In this document: in pieces, positions 62,894 to 64,000 of the stretch | Numbering within the stretch: position 1 is the stretch's first letter | How the letters are laid out: each line of letters begins with the position of its first letter | Assembly (NCBI RefSeq): GCF_902825325.1 | Contig: NZ_CADEAR010000001.1 | Span: forward strand, 1-64,000 | Direction of reading: 5' to 3' | DNA length: 64,000 bases | Origin: Brucella tritici | GTDB taxonomy: Bacteria > Pseudomonadota > Alphaproteobacteria > Rhizobiales > Rhizobiaceae | Made by a program: the position numbers and the translations under genes | The notes under the pieces: model-generated | What the model saw: only the letters and a program-made list of their open reading frames with translations | The model's database searches: none | What the model was told of the DNA's origin: nothing

Positions 62894-63814
62894 ATGGATT
62901 TGACGCAGGCTATTCTCCTCACGATTGCAACAGCAGCGACGCCACTCCTGATCGCCGCCATTGGCGAGCTTGTCGTGGAACGCTCCGGCGTGCTCAATCT
63001 CGGCGTCGAAGGCATGATGCTGATGGGAGCCGTGTCCGGCTTCGCCATTGCACAAATGACTGGCTCCGCTTGGTTGGGCTTGGTTGCTGGCGTTCTGGTC
63101 GGTGTGCTTTTCTCCGCCGTTTTTGGCTTTCTGACGCTCATACTCGTCACCAATCAGGTGGCAACCGGGCTGGCACTGACGATCCTTGGCGTCGGGGCAT
63201 CGGCCTTGCTTGGCGAAAGCTTTGTCGGGCTTCCCGGCGTCCGGCTTGAAGCTATCCATATTCCCTATCTCACCGATCTGCCGCTTGTCGGGCGGTTCCT
63301 CTTCGGTCAGGATCCGATCTTCTATATGTCTATCCTGCTGGTTGCCGGTGTGGCATGGTTTCTGTTCCGCACGCGAGCAGGGCTTACATTGCGCGCCATC
63401 GGCGACAGCCATGGCTCAGCCCATGCGCTCGGCGTGCATGTGGTGCGCACGCGCTATCTGGCGGTTCTGTTCGGCGGTGCTTGCGCCGGTCTTGCAGGCG
63501 CGCAATTGTCGCTCGTCTATGTGCCGCAATGGGTGGAGAACATGACAGCCGGGCGCGGCTGGATCGCTCTTGCTCTTGTCGTTTTTGCTTCGTGGCGACC
63601 ATGGCGCGTATTGATCGGTGCTTATTTGTTTGGCGCGGTGACCATCGGCCAGCTTCACGCGCAGGCGCTTGGCTTTGGCTTGCCGTCGCAGTTTCTGTCT
63701 GCGCTGCCTTATCTTGCGACGATTGTGGTGCTGGTCATCATCTCGCGCAACAAACGCCTGACGATGATGAATACGCCGGCTTCGCTCGGCAAGCCGTTTG
63801 TTCCTGACCGATAG
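62894..63814 (+). CDS. BMP-type ABC transporter permease 2
   Basis: A 306-residue permease related to the first one and shorter at the N-terminus, like YufQ/NupQ. ERSGVLNLGVEGMMLMGA, TNQVATGLALTILGVG and the coupling region FRTRAGLTLRAIGDSHGSAHALGV are characteristic. The pair would form the heterodimeric membrane channel. The binding-protein gene starts 82 bases downstream. Confidence 0.92.
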   Translation: MDLTQAILLTIATAATPLLIAAIGELVVERSGVLNLGVEGMMLMGAVSGFAIAQMTGSAWLGLVAGVLVGVLFSAVFGFLTLILVTNQVATGLALTILGVGASALLGESFVGLPGVRLEAIHIPYLTDLPLVGRFLFGQDPIFYMSILLVAGVAWFLFRTRAGLTLRAIGDSHGSAHALGVHVVRTRYLAVLFGGACAGLAGAQLSLVYVPQWVENMTAGRGWIALALVVFASWRPWRVLIGAYLFGAVTIGQLHAQALGFGLPSQFLSALPYLATIVVLVIISRNKRLTMMNTPASLGKPFVPDR

Positions 63815-63896
63815 AAAGAACGGCTGAGGGGTAGACGTAAACCGTCCCAAGGGTTTTCGTTTTGGTTAGTGGGTAAAAACAAGGAGTGCAGGGAAC

Positions 63897-64000
63897 ATGA
63901 AAAAGACGCTTATGGCTATGGCCACTGCGGCCAGCTTTATGCTTGGCGGCGCAGCGCATGCAGAAGATAAACTCAAGATCGGGTTCATCTATATCGGACC
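63897..64000 (+). CDS. BMP-family substrate-binding protein, N-terminus, cut by window edge
   Basis: Only 34 codons are visible: signal peptide MKKTLMAMATAASFMLGGAA ending HA, then EDKLKIGFIYIGP, the first strand of Med/BMP binding proteins (KVGFIYVGP type). ATG 63897 has AAGGAG upstream. Position after two permeases and an ATPase fixes its role as the periplasmic receptor of that transporter. Confidence 0.85.
   Translation, partial: MKKTLMAMATAASFMLGGAAHAEDKLKIGFIYIG

Noticed and set aside
1-64000. CRISPR arrays, insertion sequences, toxin-antitoxin pairs, prophage genes
   Set aside because: None of the hallmarks (regular spaced repeats, transposase or integrase motifs, paired small toxin/antitoxin genes) was seen on either strand.

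Overview
This 64 kb window is core chromosomal sequence from an alphaproteobacterium of the order Hyphomicrobiales (Rhizobiales), most likely the Brucella/Ochrobactrum group. The basis is the gene set: divK-pleD, phosphatidylcholine synthase, a Brucella-type LOV histidine kinase, BA14K and IalB-type envelope proteins, AcvB-LpiA. Short palindromic repeats containing an AAAACCGCTTC-type core fit the same group. No rRNA, CRISPR array, transposase or prophage is visible. Organism assignment rests on reading, not on a database search.

Layout. 1-760: two overlapping small genes of unknown function and tRNA-Cys. 890-5.4 kb: dinB (with an SOS-type box on its start), rnk, a DUF3572 gene, and the cell-cycle/c-di-GMP pair divK-pleD. 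5.4-13.2 kb, minus strand: topA-rnr-DUF983-NUDIX-MFS in tight succession, then rpmG. 13.4-17.7 kb: a small conserved-looking protein, then pyrB-pyrC-plsY-dprA on minus; the dihydroorotase has lost its HxH metal ligands. 17.9-24 kb: aidB, ruvX, a UPF0173 hydrolase, then gatC-GNAT-gatA-GNAT and an FlbD-like small protein. 24-28.5 kb: parE, a DMT exporter and lipB, with two copies of one repeat family ending at the parE and lipB stop codons. 28.5-33 kb: a sensory block with a globin-coupled diguanylate cyclase (DosC-like) and a LOV blue-light kinase, flanked by small secreted proteins. 33-36 kb: an SPFH protein with a sigma32-like promoter, a membrane alpha/beta hydrolase, tRNA-Lys. 36.2-38.1 kb: DUF2946 protein, a 33-residue Cys-containing ORF and a PepSY membrane protein. 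38.2-42.2 kb: lpiA-acvB (aminoacyl-phosphatidylglycerol synthesis and hydrolysis). 42.4-46.5 kb: ccdA, glmU, glmS. 46.6-53.4 kb: recG, sdhE, mfd and a DsbA-family protein. 53.5-59.2 kb: an orphan peptide-binding protein, an IalB-family protein, hspQ, a UbiH-type hydroxylase, pcs. 59.2-64 kb: a quinone oxidoreductase and a BMP-type (purine nucleoside-like) ABC transporter whose binding-protein gene runs off the right edge.

How the parts fit: several genes serve envelope building (plsY, pcs, lpiA/acvB, glmU/glmS), DNA repair (dinB, ruvX, recG, mfd, dprA, aidB) and signal input to c-di-GMP or stress responses (pleD, the globin cyclase, LOV-HK). I did not find an obviously new multi-gene defence or mobile system. 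The most unusual items are the metal-ligand-less dihydroorotase, the adjacent oxygen/light sensor genes, the coupled 33-residue ORF before the PepSY gene, the GNAT genes woven into gatCA with a terminator-like hairpin inside one of them, and repeat elements placed exactly on stop codons.
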